A stretch of DNA of 64,000 nt from Turritopsis dohrnii. Lineage: Eukaryota > Cnidaria > Hydrozoa > Anthoathecata > Oceaniidae. The position numbers and the translations under genes are program-made. Position 1 is the stretch's first letter. Each line of letters begins with the position of its first letter. The notes under the pieces were generated by a model, which searched no databases, had not been told where the DNA came from, and was given only the letters and a program-made list of their open reading frames with translations. This document shows positions 24,695-34,053 of this stretch, in pieces. The stretch is taken from assembly GCA_027922465.2 (NCBI GenBank), contig BQMF02000010.1, positions 2,101,283-2,165,282 of the forward strand. The letters run 5' to 3'.

Positions 24695-25777
24695 GTTAGA
24701 ACTTTTAGTGATACAAATTGACAGAATGACGAAGTCTGTTTTTTGTAGTTATCTCATCTATATAATCTTGTAAAATATTCATATTAGTTTTGGATCAGTG
24801 GCGGCTTTTTAATTGATTGAACTGTTAGCTACACTTTCTTAAAGGTATTAAAACGAAATTTATTATTTCGTCTCTGACACAACGCGCTTTCCTATCAAAA
24901 ATGTACTGTATGTTTGGGTATCTTTTTTCTTTTGGTTATATTTTGGATAGATCTATATTTGGGTCTCTAGAAATTGATTTTACTTCAAAATTAATGAACT
25001 ATTACAAATAAACATTATAATTATGTTTTTGGTTAAGATTGGTTCAAGAATTATGACGTTTTGTTCAGATTTGTTTAAAACTTGTAAAGATGGGCATCAT
25101 ATAAGCTGATACACTGTTGTTAAAGATATCCCAGTGAGCAAATTCGCTTAAAGTCACCACGAAGAAGAGGTATTTCATTGAAATGGTGCGCAAATGTTTC
25201 TAGAAAGGTAAAAGGTAATCATTCGTAGTGATTTTTTCAAAGTAAACAATACTAGAGCGAATTCACCAATTTTGCAATATATTATGTTCCATTGCATAAT
25301 TTCACAGCAACCAATACAAAATTAAGATTCAGTCATGTTTTATGAGCAAGACCTGGAAAATTCTTAGTAGAGTCGATAAAGCTCACATTCAGGTCGAATT
25401 GTTCATTTTGTGAATAAAGTTTTAAATTTTGCATAACGATTATATACCATAAATAAGTTCGATTGAGAAGGGGTGCCAAAAATCTGGACGTCATTATGAA
25501 ATCATTGCCGTCAACAGGTGGAAAAAAGTTTTTTTTTTTCATCAAAAATAGTCAATTTTGGTATCGTTGGAAAGAGAATTCAATTTTAAGTATTTTTCAT
25601 TATTACAGCAACTTGTGAAAATAAACCGATAAAAAGTTATTGGCGCTTTAATTTGAAATGGGATGAATAACACAAAGTCAATTATTAGTATAATGTCCTG
25701 GTATAACTCTGTACATTCTAGCCCTGCTTTTCGGCATTTACATGTGCCAATTTACCCTTTCTTACAGTCACATTTTA
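24695..25777. other. intergenic, with a degenerate MITE
   Basis: A degenerate copy of the CCCAGTGGGCAAA palindrome lies at about 25130-25250 (CCAGTGAGCAAATTCGC). No gene is supported. Confidence 0.5.
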
Positions 25778-25892
25778 TCAGTTTTCAGCATACTGACGGA
25801 GCTTCTGCTTAAGTTGTCCAATACGTTCTCTAAAACTTGGAGGGCAAAAGGGTGGTTTTCTTCCAATTCTCGCAGCGTTAGCAACTTCTTTT
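25778..25892 (-). other. possible C-terminal exon or minus-strand ORF end, unidentified
   Basis: On the minus strand a pyrimidine-rich tract ending TATAG at 25893 is followed by 37 open codons to TGA. They encode a basic peptide containing ARIGRKPPFCPPSF and RIGQLKQKLRQ. It could be the last exon of a host gene whose other exons I cannot see, or a remnant of the compact ORF cluster beginning at 25917. I do not recognise the family. Confidence 0.3.
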
Positions 25893-25916
25893 CTATAATA
25901 AAAAAATAAATAAGTT

Positions 25917-26051
25917 ATGCGTACTCGTGGAAAATATATTAAACGAATACGATGTTTGAAAAACTGCAGACGAAAGAAATACCCTAAGAGGAAAAGGCGA
26001 AGTCAGAGAGGTAAATTCCTAGGAAAACTATTTTCATCGATTTTTTCATAA
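25917..26051 (+). CDS. 44-residue arginine/lysine-rich peptide
   Basis: A very small ORF with about 45 percent Arg/Lys, including KYPKRKRRSQRGK, followed by a short amphipathic hydrophobic tail (FLGKLFSSIFS). It ends in TAATG, where its stop overlaps the start of the next ORF by one base. That coupling is common in viruses and unusual in this genome. The composition recalls DNA-condensing core peptides of adenovirus-like and Polinton-like viruses. That is an analogy, not homology I can show. It is below the size usually called by gene finders. Confidence 0.45.
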   Translation: MRTRGKYIKRIRCLKNCRRKKYPKRKRRSQRGKFLGKLFSSIFS

Positions 26052-26362
26052 TGACGGACAGCAATCTGGGTATAGCCGTTCAAGACGAAAACCAACTGCT
26101 GCCTCAAATAAGTGTGCATCTACGAGACATGTTATCTAAGAAGATCGAATGGCGGGGCGTTAATTACTGGAAACTAATTGCCGAAAAGATGTTACCAAAA
26201 CACTTAGTTAAGCGAATCAAAGAAAGTCACAAGAAAAAATCTAACATGATGCCAAAATCTCATCAGTTATTGAGAGCCATAAATCAAAACAAACCGAACG
26301 CTTCACTCGCAGACTTGGTGAAGTGTATGAACGAGATGCAACCGAAGGCAACTTGTTTGTGA
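26051..26362 (+). CDS. death-domain-like small protein in the compact ORF cluster
   Basis: A 103-residue ORF. The pattern of a short N-terminal helix, a W in NYWKLIAEKM, then PKSHQLLRAINQN and SLADLVKCMNEM matches the spacing of death-superfamily domains of the Pelle/IRAK/MyD88 type. In those, a W-x-x-LA motif in helix 2 and an L-x-x-L-x-x-aL ending are typical. The protein consists of this domain alone. Alone or inside a virus-like segment it could act as a decoy for host death-domain signalling. This is inference from pattern only. It overlaps the previous stop by one base and sits 22 bases before the next ORF. Confidence 0.5.
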   Translation: MTDSNLGIAVQDENQLLPQISVHLRDMLSKKIEWRGVNYWKLIAEKMLPKHLVKRIKESHKKKSNMMPKSHQLLRAINQNKPNASLADLVKCMNEMQPKATCL

Positions 26363-26384
26363 CTATTGAAAGGACAAGTTCAAA

Positions 26385-26753
26385 ATGAGAAGCATCGTCA
26401 CGTGTGATCACGTCCAGAAAATATCGCTGTGCAACGACTCGTTGAACAGCGGCACTATCGTCATACGATATGGAAACAGGGAAATAAAAGCGGTTTGTGT
26501 TAGGTGTTTGGCACTAGGACTTGACGAATACATGATGTTGAAGCAATTCATGAGTCATGACGATCACACGAGAAAGACTTGCAGTAGCAGTCAATTACAG
26601 AACGGTTGCGCTGTACACGTGTGCGAATCGTGTGACAATGTCATTCCAAGAACAAAAGAAGCCAACTCGCAGTACAATTTTTCCGTGTGTTTCGTATCGT
26701 TTATTGCCCCCGCAGCGAACGTAAGCGAGCGAGGAGGCATAGTAGTTTCACGA
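26385..26753 (+). pseudogene. Cys-rich protein of the compact cluster, truncated by a repeat insertion
   Basis: About 123 residues are open before the frame runs into the Helitron-like repeat at 26754, after which codons are repeat-derived (a run of His from CAT repeats). Cysteine pairs CVRC and CESC plus a nearby His/Cys suggest a zinc-binding fold, but I cannot name it. The C-terminus is lost. Confidence 0.4.
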
Positions 26754-27639
26754 GATAGGCGAACGTCAGTTTCCGATTGTGTTCTTCATCTTAATCATCA
26801 TCATCATCATCATCATCTTCCAACTATTGTGTTGACGTTACACGGTGGTATACAATTATTAGCTGACTTTGCTTTTTTTCCCGTTTCAAAGCATGGTACT
26901 GTAAGTGGGAGACAGAATGTTTTTTCGTATCTCTTTCCTAATTTATTATTATATTATACTATGTTATTTAGGAAGTTCGTATGCTAAAATTAATTTAACA
27001 TTTTTTATATTACTTTTGCGTTGTTTTAGTGAAGTGAACAACAAGGATTTTTTATGTTTGTATATGTTTAAGCTCTAAATCTTATTCAATGCACTGATTT
27101 TTGGAGGATTTTGCCATTTCAATTGGATTTCTGCGTATGCAAGAAAGTCATATTACAAATTCTTATTTATCTTCTTTAACTGTCCTCCACTAGTGATCAT
27201 GATATACAAAACCCTTTTATATTATTTTTCTTGCTAATTTTATGTGAAGCTACTTTTTGTTTTGAATTAAAGTTTGAAACGCAAATTTCTAATGGATTTT
27301 TCGCTTTAATTTTTTTTTGAAAAAGTTTTTTTTCTCTTTTGGCTCTTGCATAATTTTTTAAACAAATCTTACTTTGATTATAAAATTCATATCCATGTTT
27401 CAGTTCACACATTTCTTTTGTTTGTAGCAAATACTTTCTGTTATTACTTGTTAAGCCTTATTTACACTTTTTGAAAGGTATATTAGCATCAATGTGACAT
27501 AGGCCTAAGAGATAACAAAAAGTAACAAAGTTTTGTTTGTTTTTGTTTCCGTTGTATAGGCTTGCAATGTATAGCTTGCTGTGTGTACAAATTGGAATGC
27601 TTGAGCGCGGGGGCATTTTTAGCTAAAGCTACATGCTAG
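26754..27639 (+). mobile_element. Helitron-like non-autonomous repeat, copy 1
   Basis: Shares its whole length with 41583-42647. Both start near GATAGGCGAAyGTCAGTTTCCGATT, carry a (CAT)n run, the block CGTGTTGACGTTACACGGTGG and the block ATTGGATTTCTG. Both end GCGCGGGrGCATTTTTAGCTA..CTACATGCTAG followed by T. The CTAG end, the small hairpin AATGCT/AGCATT 16 bases before it and the lack of terminal inverted repeats fit a Helitron 3' end. It breaks the Cys-rich ORF. Confidence 0.55.
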
Positions 27640-27994
27640 TTTATTTTAAGCCTAAAAACGAGTTTAATACTTTTCTACGCATTACATGTGTTCAGCACGC
27701 TGTGGAGATACAACCAGCAGACCATGATCAACGCCAACATGGAAGAGCACAGAATTGGAAAACTACAAGAATAAGAAAAACAAGCAAAGAAAATGTCAAC
27801 GTACAAAGAGTGTATGTGTGTATGGGTGTAGTGTATAATTCCCCCATGTCCACTCACTTAGAGTTATCGATGAAGCTGGAATCAAGAAATTATGACTATT
27901 TCAATTTATTTTTTACTTTTATTTTTAATTGTTATTAATATTATAAATTTCACTTTTTACAGTTGATTTATTTATTGAAAATATAACATTCACA

Positions 27995-28105
27995 ATGACA
28001 GGCAAAACTCAAGATTGTTTCTTACGCTCACTTGCTAATTTGAAAAAACTGCTCAATAATATTGGGAAATACATCTTTGCAGTTATCGCAGATTTGACAA
28101 ATTAA
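27995..28105 (+). CDS. 36-residue ORF in the compact cluster
   Basis: An ATG-to-TAA frame with a hydrophobic, mildly amphipathic second half (KKLLNNIGKYIFAVIADL). It ends five bases before the next ORF. Its position in a tight head-to-tail series is the main reason to keep it. The family is unknown. Confidence 0.3.
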   Translation: MTGKTQDCFLRSLANLKKLLNNIGKYIFAVIADLTN

Positions 28106-28110
28106 CCAAC

Positions 28111-28443
28111 ATGAGCAGGCGTGGAATAAAAGTAGGTTCCCTCAGAGATTTTTTAGGCAGCGAATTTGCCGACCGTACTTTATTGATAACACAAGAAGTG
28201 CAAACACTTGCGCAAAGAAGAAGAAAACAAAAAGCCAGATACAATTCTTTTATTAAAAACACCAAGAAAACGACATCAAAAAGGAGAAAATCTCCAAAAA
28301 CAAAAAATAAAAGCAGATGTAGCAACGAGACGTACCAGTTTTGTATGAAAGCTACCAACCGGAAGTACAAACACAACAAAGCCAATAGGCGAATGGGAAG
28401 GGTGGGCAAAACTATAAATAGATATGTCTTAACACAAGTATAA
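28111..28443 (+). CDS. basic protein A of the compact cluster (110 residues)
   Basis: Highly basic. A short N-terminal helix region is followed by a Lys/Arg-rich linker (KKTTSKRRKSPKTKNKS). A C-terminal module then reads YQFCMKATNRKYK..NRRMGRVGKTI...VLTQV. The same module closes the next ORF (28454-28705), so the two are paralogues by tandem duplication. The charge and lack of other domains suggest a nucleic-acid-binding or virion-core-like protein. It starts five bases after the 36-residue ORF and ends ten bases before the next. Confidence 0.5.
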   Translation: MSRRGIKVGSLRDFLGSEFADRTLLITQEVQTLAQRRRKQKARYNSFIKNTKKTTSKRRKSPKTKNKSRCSNETYQFCMKATNRKYKHNKANRRMGRVGKTINRYVLTQV

Positions 28444-28453
28444 AATTAAAACA

Positions 28454-28705
28454 ATGGCGAGAACAAAACGCGTGGCCAAAAAACAACTACCGAACAGACA
28501 GTTAGGCGTTGTCAGAGCAACCATTAATAACGAACCTAAATTCAGTAGTGGTGCCAAGCAACCGCGAAAGAAGATATGCAAGTCAAAGAAGTACAAATAT
28601 TGTTTGAAACAGACGAATGAAAGGTATAAAAACAACAGAAGTAACAGAAGATTGGGTAGAGTTGGAAAGACCATACATATAAGAGTATTAACAACCGTAT
28701 CTTAA
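28454..28705 (+). CDS. basic protein B of the compact cluster, with histone H3-like N-terminus (83 residues)
   Basis: Begins MARTKRVAKKQL. After removal of Met, residues A1 R2 T3 K4, A7 and K9 coincide with the histone H3 tail, with K for R at 8. The rest is Lys/Arg-rich and ends with the module shared with the preceding ORF (YKYCLKQTNERYK..NRRLGRVGKTI...VLT). There is no histone fold. A basic protein with an H3-like tail could engage readers or modifiers of H3K4/K9. That function is inferred from the short match alone. The spacing of ten bases on each side supports its membership of the compact gene set. Confidence 0.5.
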   Translation: MARTKRVAKKQLPNRQLGVVRATINNEPKFSSGAKQPRKKICKSKKYKYCLKQTNERYKNNRSNRRLGRVGKTIHIRVLTTVS

Positions 28706-28715
28706 GAAAAGAGAA

Positions 28716-28949
28716 ATGTTCATCGGTGTGAGGAAATTTCTGAAATACTTCAAACAAGAAATTGGTAGTGTGGACAAAGAAGCCGAAAGACTCTTCAAAG
28801 AAATACGACTTAAAACAGTTTGGAATCACTTTCACAGAGGAGAAGGTACAATGAGCGACGTGAAAATAAACCTTCCAAACAACATTATATCGGACGAATC
28901 ATATTTCATACACCTGCGTTACCCGAACATGAAAGCGCGGGCAGATTAA
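28716..28949 (+). CDS. 77-residue ORF of the compact cluster, unknown
   Basis: Mixed charged helical sequence (KFLKYFKQEIGSVDKEAERLFKEIRLK), then a His/Trp-containing middle. I do not recognise it. It starts ten bases after the previous stop and ends four bases before the next ATG. Confidence 0.4.
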   Translation: MFIGVRKFLKYFKQEIGSVDKEAERLFKEIRLKTVWNHFHRGEGTMSDVKINLPNNIISDESYFIHLRYPNMKARAD

Positions 28950-28953
28950 TTCA

Positions 28954-29346
28954 ATGATGGAAATTTACACTAATACGAATACGACGACGAGTCTCGAAGA
29001 AATCGGAAGAAAACACCCAAGTATGGGACTGATCGGACCTGGCGACGGATGGACAACAAAAATCCTGGAATTCATGTTTCAAACAGCAGCACGATCTGCT
29101 TACACGCGGTACGGCATGATACGTACGGACGAATATTTAACGACTTCCACGTCGGACTTGGATATTGTTATTGGAATGACATCCTTCTCGTTCTTCAGAA
29201 CCACATCTCTTTTCACGTTTTTGTTGTTTTCTTTTCTTTCGTCTGCTTTTTCTGACACGATCAAGTTCTCTCATTTCGTCACACCACGTGATTATCTGTT
29301 CAAGCGCGAATACATGCGACTTTGTTTTGACGTATTTCGAAATTAA
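28954..29346 (+). CDS. 130-residue ORF closing the plus-strand cluster, unknown
   Basis: The first 60-70 residues (SMGLIGPGDGWTTKILEF onward) look like real coding sequence. From about 29137 the frame overlaps a minus-strand ORF. The hydrophobic Phe/Ser/Leu-rich second half is then probably the antisense shadow of that ORF's Lys/Arg codons. The true end may be earlier, with a frameshift. No family recognised. Confidence 0.35.
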   Translation: MMEIYTNTNTTTSLEEIGRKHPSMGLIGPGDGWTTKILEFMFQTAARSAYTRYGMIRTDEYLTTSTSDLDIVIGMTSFSFFRTTSLFTFLLFSFLSSAFSDTIKFSHFVTPRDYLFKREYMRLCFDVFRN

Positions 29347-29572
29347 ATCGTTAACAACACTTTTATCATACAATTCGTCATAAAATTCCTGTCTCTTAAC
29401 TAAAAAATTCGTAAAATTAAGAAGCGTATCGAAATAATCATCGCTGTCGACAAGTGCTAAATCTGATGCCCAAAAAAACAAGAACGCGTTCGAATTTGAC
29501 TATGTATCTCGATTTGCGTTGTAATTCAGCCAAATCAAACACTTTGAAAAGTCTATTTCTACCATTTCGCAT
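29137..29572 (-). pseudogene. convergent minus-strand ORF, one frameshift at a T-run
   Basis: An ATG at 29572 opens a frame that runs about 31 codons. The frame then shifts at the T7 run near 29472-29478 (minus-strand view) into a 114-residue frame ending at 29137. The product would have an acidic/aromatic middle (SDDYFDTLLNF) and a C-terminal basic helix (RKSRRKKRKQQKREKR). It converges on the plus-strand ORFs, a layout common in small DNA viruses. The break is at a homopolymer, so it may be an assembly error or a real inactivating change. Confidence 0.4.
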
Positions 29573-30254
29573 GGACGACGAAGTAACATAACACATCTTT
29601 AATTGCATATTTTATTGCACTAAAAAATGAAAAATAGCATGTTATTATACAAATGATAAAGCAACATTGAAAAGCGACTAACTGCATAACGTAACTATTA
29701 TGTAAAATTAATCAGCATATACAGTGTGTATCAAAATGTCTTATCCACCAATTTTCAAGGTGTATTTTTCATTACATGTCTGATAAAATATTGTGAATTT
29801 TATATCACAAGAAAGAGCTTTTCATGTTCTATCCGTTAATATAAAATGTTTGCCAAAATATTTGTTCTTCGAAAAGATATTGAAGAAAAACTCAACGATT
29901 TGGCTCATTAAATTCTTAAATGTCAATTTGAGTCAATTAGAAAAGGTCGCAAACGGAAAAGATTAAATTTAAACAATAGATTTGAGCACTTTCTTTGTTC
30001 AAAAAAGTGCACAAATCAGACCGTAATGCGATGATGATATCGGTGTGTGCACATTTTGGGGTGAAGGTTGACTGAATTTAAACAATAGAAATTACAGTTC
30101 TGTTGTTCTCTTGTTGCTAGGTAACGGACTAAGAGAGCAATAGATTCTTAGCTGTCTGTTTTTTGAATTCAATCTCTATTGTTCTCGCAAACAATAGAAA
30201 CAAAAAATCTATTGTTTCAGAATTTCGTTGGCTTCGATTTCATTCATAAAATCG

Positions 30255-30292
30255 GGATTGCACTGCGGGCGTTTCGCGCCCTTGCACAATCC
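30255..30292. repeat. GC-rich hairpin
   Basis: GGATTGCACTGCGGGCG, loop TTTCG, CGCCCTTGCACAATCC: a strong stem-loop in AT-rich surroundings. A related but weaker sequence (ATAAAATCGGATGCGGGCTT) occurs at about 38050, so this may be a transposon terminus. Confidence 0.6.
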
Positions 30293-30668
30293 TCAAGTTC
30301 ACAATAAAATGACAATAACTATTTGCAATTACAATAAAAGCAATCGTATTTAATGATCTTTTAAGCAGTAGTCATTAGCCTAATTAAAGCTTACATTGAT
30401 GCGAAGGACATATGCGAAAGTAGTGAATACAACATTAGATTATAATTTAGTTATGTTTTACAAGGAGTATTTAGTATTTATTCGGCTTCGTTTTAACATT
30501 ATTTCATAGACTGGATTTCTAACAACATTTTGTATGGTATGTAAATATTCCAATTGAAACATTTTAAAATAGTTCTAATATTTTATTTTAGACCGGGTGA
30601 TGATTGACAGAAATATTATTGTCAAAACCTAAAAACACATCCTTGGAAAAAACAGGGGTATTTTAATA

Positions 30669-30745
30669 AAAAACTGTCGAAAACTGTCGAAAACTGTCGA
30701 AAACTGTCAAAAACTGTCAAAAACTGTCGAAAACTGTCGAAAACG
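30669..30745. repeat. decamer tandem repeat AAAACTGTCG
   Basis: About seven units of AAAACTGTCG, two of them reading AAAACTGTCA, ending in AAAACGTG. The reverse-strand unit is CGACAGTTTT. Confidence 0.9.
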
Positions 30746-32649
30746 TGTGATTATTATTTTATGACTGATATTTGATCCTTGAATGCATAGGTTTCAACTT
30801 CCAACGGATACCTTTTTAATTAGGTCCTAATTGTCACGTGATGTCCTTACATCTTTTTTTATTTGTTTTCAGTTCTCTTTCGAATGATATAATTTTGTTT
30901 TGTTTTGGTCAGATTTTTTTCACTTGACGAAAAGTGGTTCTTTGAAATTCCAAAAGTTAGCTTTTTTGTTGAGAGGTAGCTAGTCAATTTTTAAAATTTG
31001 GGAGAAAAAATTTCCGAAAGGACGTATCTTATCAATTTGCAAATAATTTCCAGGAGCTGACAATCAAGACATATTCCATAATTATCGAATTTCTAGTGTT
31101 CTCAATAAGAAAAACAATAACAATTGTTAACTGTTAGATCAATTCTCGAATTCAGCTTCGAAGAGCACTTCTGGATGAGTTTTTCCTTCATAAATCACAC
31201 ACAATTGGACCACTAATTCAGTCAGAAGACCTTTGGAAACGTATTTCTATGATAAGAAGTTCTTAGAAAACATAATTCCAGAATGGAGAGAACTTTGAGC
31301 TGAAATATTCAACTGTTAGGTTTGTTGGAATTACATTACTAGAATAAACAAACCGTAAAAAACTTTTATGGCAGTGGGAAGTAAAATTTTAGATAAGTCA
31401 AAGTAATCTTGATTTTTTGGAAAGCCAGTGCATGTTAGGATGATAAATTCTATAAACATTTAACTGAGTTTCTGTCTGAAAAAGGCTTTTCTCTGTTATT
31501 TACAAGACGTTCTTTTAATCGATGGAATATTTCCTTCTTTGGAAACGATAAAACTTTGGCAATGTGGAAAATAAAAGTCTTCCTTATCGAAATACCTACC
31601 CAAATTGATAATAACCTTAGAAGTTGTACAATTCCTAAGTTACAACCTCTTATTTCTAGAAAAACTGGAATATTTGATATGATATGAAACTTCTGTTACA
31701 AGAAACATACATGGTTCATCTCTAGTTTATATAACAACGCTATATTGTATAAGGTGCGGTTAATACGAAATCATATTCACAAATCATATACGCAACGTGA
31801 ATAAAAGTACAATCGACTAGAATAACTATAAACTATGTCCAGTTGTTTCCAAATAACACGGGAAACTCGTACAAGATCATAATGATCTTATCGTCGAGAA
31901 CCGATGTTGTAGCTACAGTCAATGTTTCATTGTCTTAGGCGTTTTCACAAGGATTTGTAATGTTCGGATTTTATAAGATATAGTGAGATCTGATAAACAA
32001 GATGAGATGCAAAGGTAGGAAAATGAAACTAGGGTTAAGTTAGAATTTTATCCTAGGAAGCTCCATTTTATGTCCAACTTCATTTTAGATGAAAAATATA
32101 ATAATCTGCTGCTAATTTCAATGATATACAATTTTTATTAAGACAACTACGTTTTCGAGGATTTTATCGAATATGGGTAAATTCTAAAATGACTTTTTCA
32201 CTTTAAAACTGTAAAGGAATTTCAGAATCCCAGAGAGCTCCTTACAAAATGTCTTGATAAAGTTTTAACAGAATGTAATTTCACATTTCCATATTTGGAA
32301 AATGCTTAAAATTGCAGAGCAATCTAACAATTGAACTATCAATGAAATACTTAATAAAATATTTAGTAGCTAATACATGGGTTAGTTCTTTTCCGTTCCT
32401 GTCCTCGGAAATTTTTTACACGTGGAAAGTTACCTTAACACGATGTTCAAACAGACCATAGATTCGGTCTATTGCAAATGCCAAATGAGAGCCAATTATT
32501 ATGCAATATGCTTCACTCATGGCATTTTAATTACAAAAACATCTTTAAAAGAACTTATCTTAAATCTGACCAATAATAATACAAAAAAGGATGAAGTATA
32601 ATGAAATTTCAAATTTCGATAAATTTAGTGTACGAAATAAACACAATTC

Positions 32650-34053
32650 ATGTCAGTCGATGCAAAGCAAGAAACGATGCTATCAACGAAAAACCCGCTT
32701 ACTCACAAGAAGAAATTGACGCTGCTAGTTTTTGCTTTCCAGTCATTGCTAGTTGGTATTCAGTATAGCGTTACATTTCTGACGCTGTGGTTGTATTTGA
32801 ACGATCTAGTGACAACAAAATTGCCAAAGGTTTTTTATGGGTTAATATCAGTTGCTTACCTAGTTGGTTCGCTATTGGTTACTCCTTTAATGGGGCGTTT
32901 TGTAGACCGTTATAAATGTGTTCGGTTACCACTGATGTGTTGTAATACCGTGTGCATTATTGGTAATATCCTTTACGCCCTCCCATTTTCTGTATGGCTG
33001 CTTACAGCAGGACGTCTTATTTCGGGATCAGGATTTTCGTTAAGGGGCGTGATGTCAAGTGAATTGGCTAGATGTTACTCCCGTCGTGAACTTTCATCAA
33101 AATTATCTGTCATGGCAATGTCCTTTGTGTTTGGTTTTGTTGTTGGCCCTGGAATCAACTTAGTATTCGTTAAAGTAAACTTCAAGCTGGTGAGCTGGCA
33201 CATTAACTACGAAAACCTACCTGCTATTTTTCTCGCGCTTTTGTATCTTCTCGCGATGATATTGACATATTTTTTTGTATACGATCTTTCAAAAGATTGC
33301 GAGCAGCTGATCAAAGAGGATATAAGCGAGCCGTTCTTAAAACAAGATAACAAAGAAATATCTCACGAATCCAAACACTTAGTAGATGAACAAAGAGGAG
33401 CTACAACGAAACATGAAAGAAACATTATTAAAGACTTACGTAGCACTTTTACGAAAGTTGACATTTGCTTAATTTTACTACTTTCCTTTTTCTCAAAGTA
33501 TATCATTTTAACATGTGACATGTGGTTACCGTTACTAGTTCTCGACGTCATGAAATGGAACGTCATTCAAATGAACTTAATTATCGTCGGAACGTCAATT
33601 ACATGCTTAGTCTGTCTGGTCTTCCTAATGTTCGTTAAAATTTCCGATGAGGCATCCTACATACTAGCAATCTTTTCCACGACCGCTCTCTGTTTACTAC
33701 TTTCCACTTTTATGATTCTATCGCAATTTCCAAACGTTGGATCGTTTAGTATTGTGATATGGGTAATATTCTGCATAGCTTTCGGACTCATTACCGTCAA
33801 CGAGGAAATTTTCCTGATTTCCTGTTTAGCTAAAATGGTAGACTACAGTGTGTTGTCGTTTACAGAAGGATTGCGACTGCTCTGTGGCAATATTGGTTCG
33901 ATAATCTCTTTGTCAACGTCCGCTTTGCTTTTTGATCACGTGTTTTGGGTGAGTTGTTTTCATGTTTGTGTTGTGATTGTGTTTGTCATTGCACTGCTTG
34001 TTAGAAGAAAGACGTTAAGCGATCCTCGAAAATCTAGGAAGTCTCTTTATTAA
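32650..34053 (+). CDS. major facilitator superfamily transporter (MFSD8/CLN7-like)
   Basis: A 467-residue, intronless protein with two six-helix bundles split by a hydrophilic loop around residues 215-270. The MFS motif GRFVDRYK lies after TM2 (about residue 82) and a weaker GRLISGSGFSLRG lies in TM4. Overall layout and the TM1 start (LTLLVFAFQSLLVGIQYSVTFLTLW) recall MFSD8-type lysosomal transporters, whose chloride-channel or transporter role is still debated. I would not go beyond that to a substrate. The ORF ends KTLSDPRKSRKSLY. A tandem copy of this end and of the 3' flank follows at 34159. Confidence 0.75.
   Translation: MSVDAKQETMLSTKNPLTHKKKLTLLVFAFQSLLVGIQYSVTFLTLWLYLNDLVTTKLPKVFYGLISVAYLVGSLLVTPLMGRFVDRYKCVRLPLMCCNTVCIIGNILYALPFSVWLLTAGRLISGSGFSLRGVMSSELARCYSRRELSSKLSVMAMSFVFGFVVGPGINLVFVKVNFKLVSWHINYENLPAIFLALLYLLAMILTYFFVYDLSKDCEQLIKEDISEPFLKQDNKEISHESKHLVDEQRGATTKHERNIIKDLRSTFTKVDICLILLLSFFSKYIILTCDMWLPLLVLDVMKWNVIQMNLIIVGTSITCLVCLVFLMFVKISDEASYILAIFSTTALCLLLSTFMILSQFPNVGSFSIVIWVIFCIAFGLITVNEEIFLISCLAKMVDYSVLSFTEGLRLLCGNIGSIISLSTSALLFDHVFWVSCFHVCVVIVFVIALLVRRKTLSDPRKSRKSLY

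Larger units (their letters stand above)
29573..32649. other. long gene-free stretch
   Basis: No coding signal. It holds a GC-rich hairpin (30255-30292), a decamer tandem repeat (30669-30745) and otherwise unremarkable AT-rich DNA with no long ORF. Confidence 0.6.

Noticed and set aside
30669..30745. CRISPR array
   Set aside because: Ten-base units without spacers in a eukaryotic genome: a simple tandem repeat.
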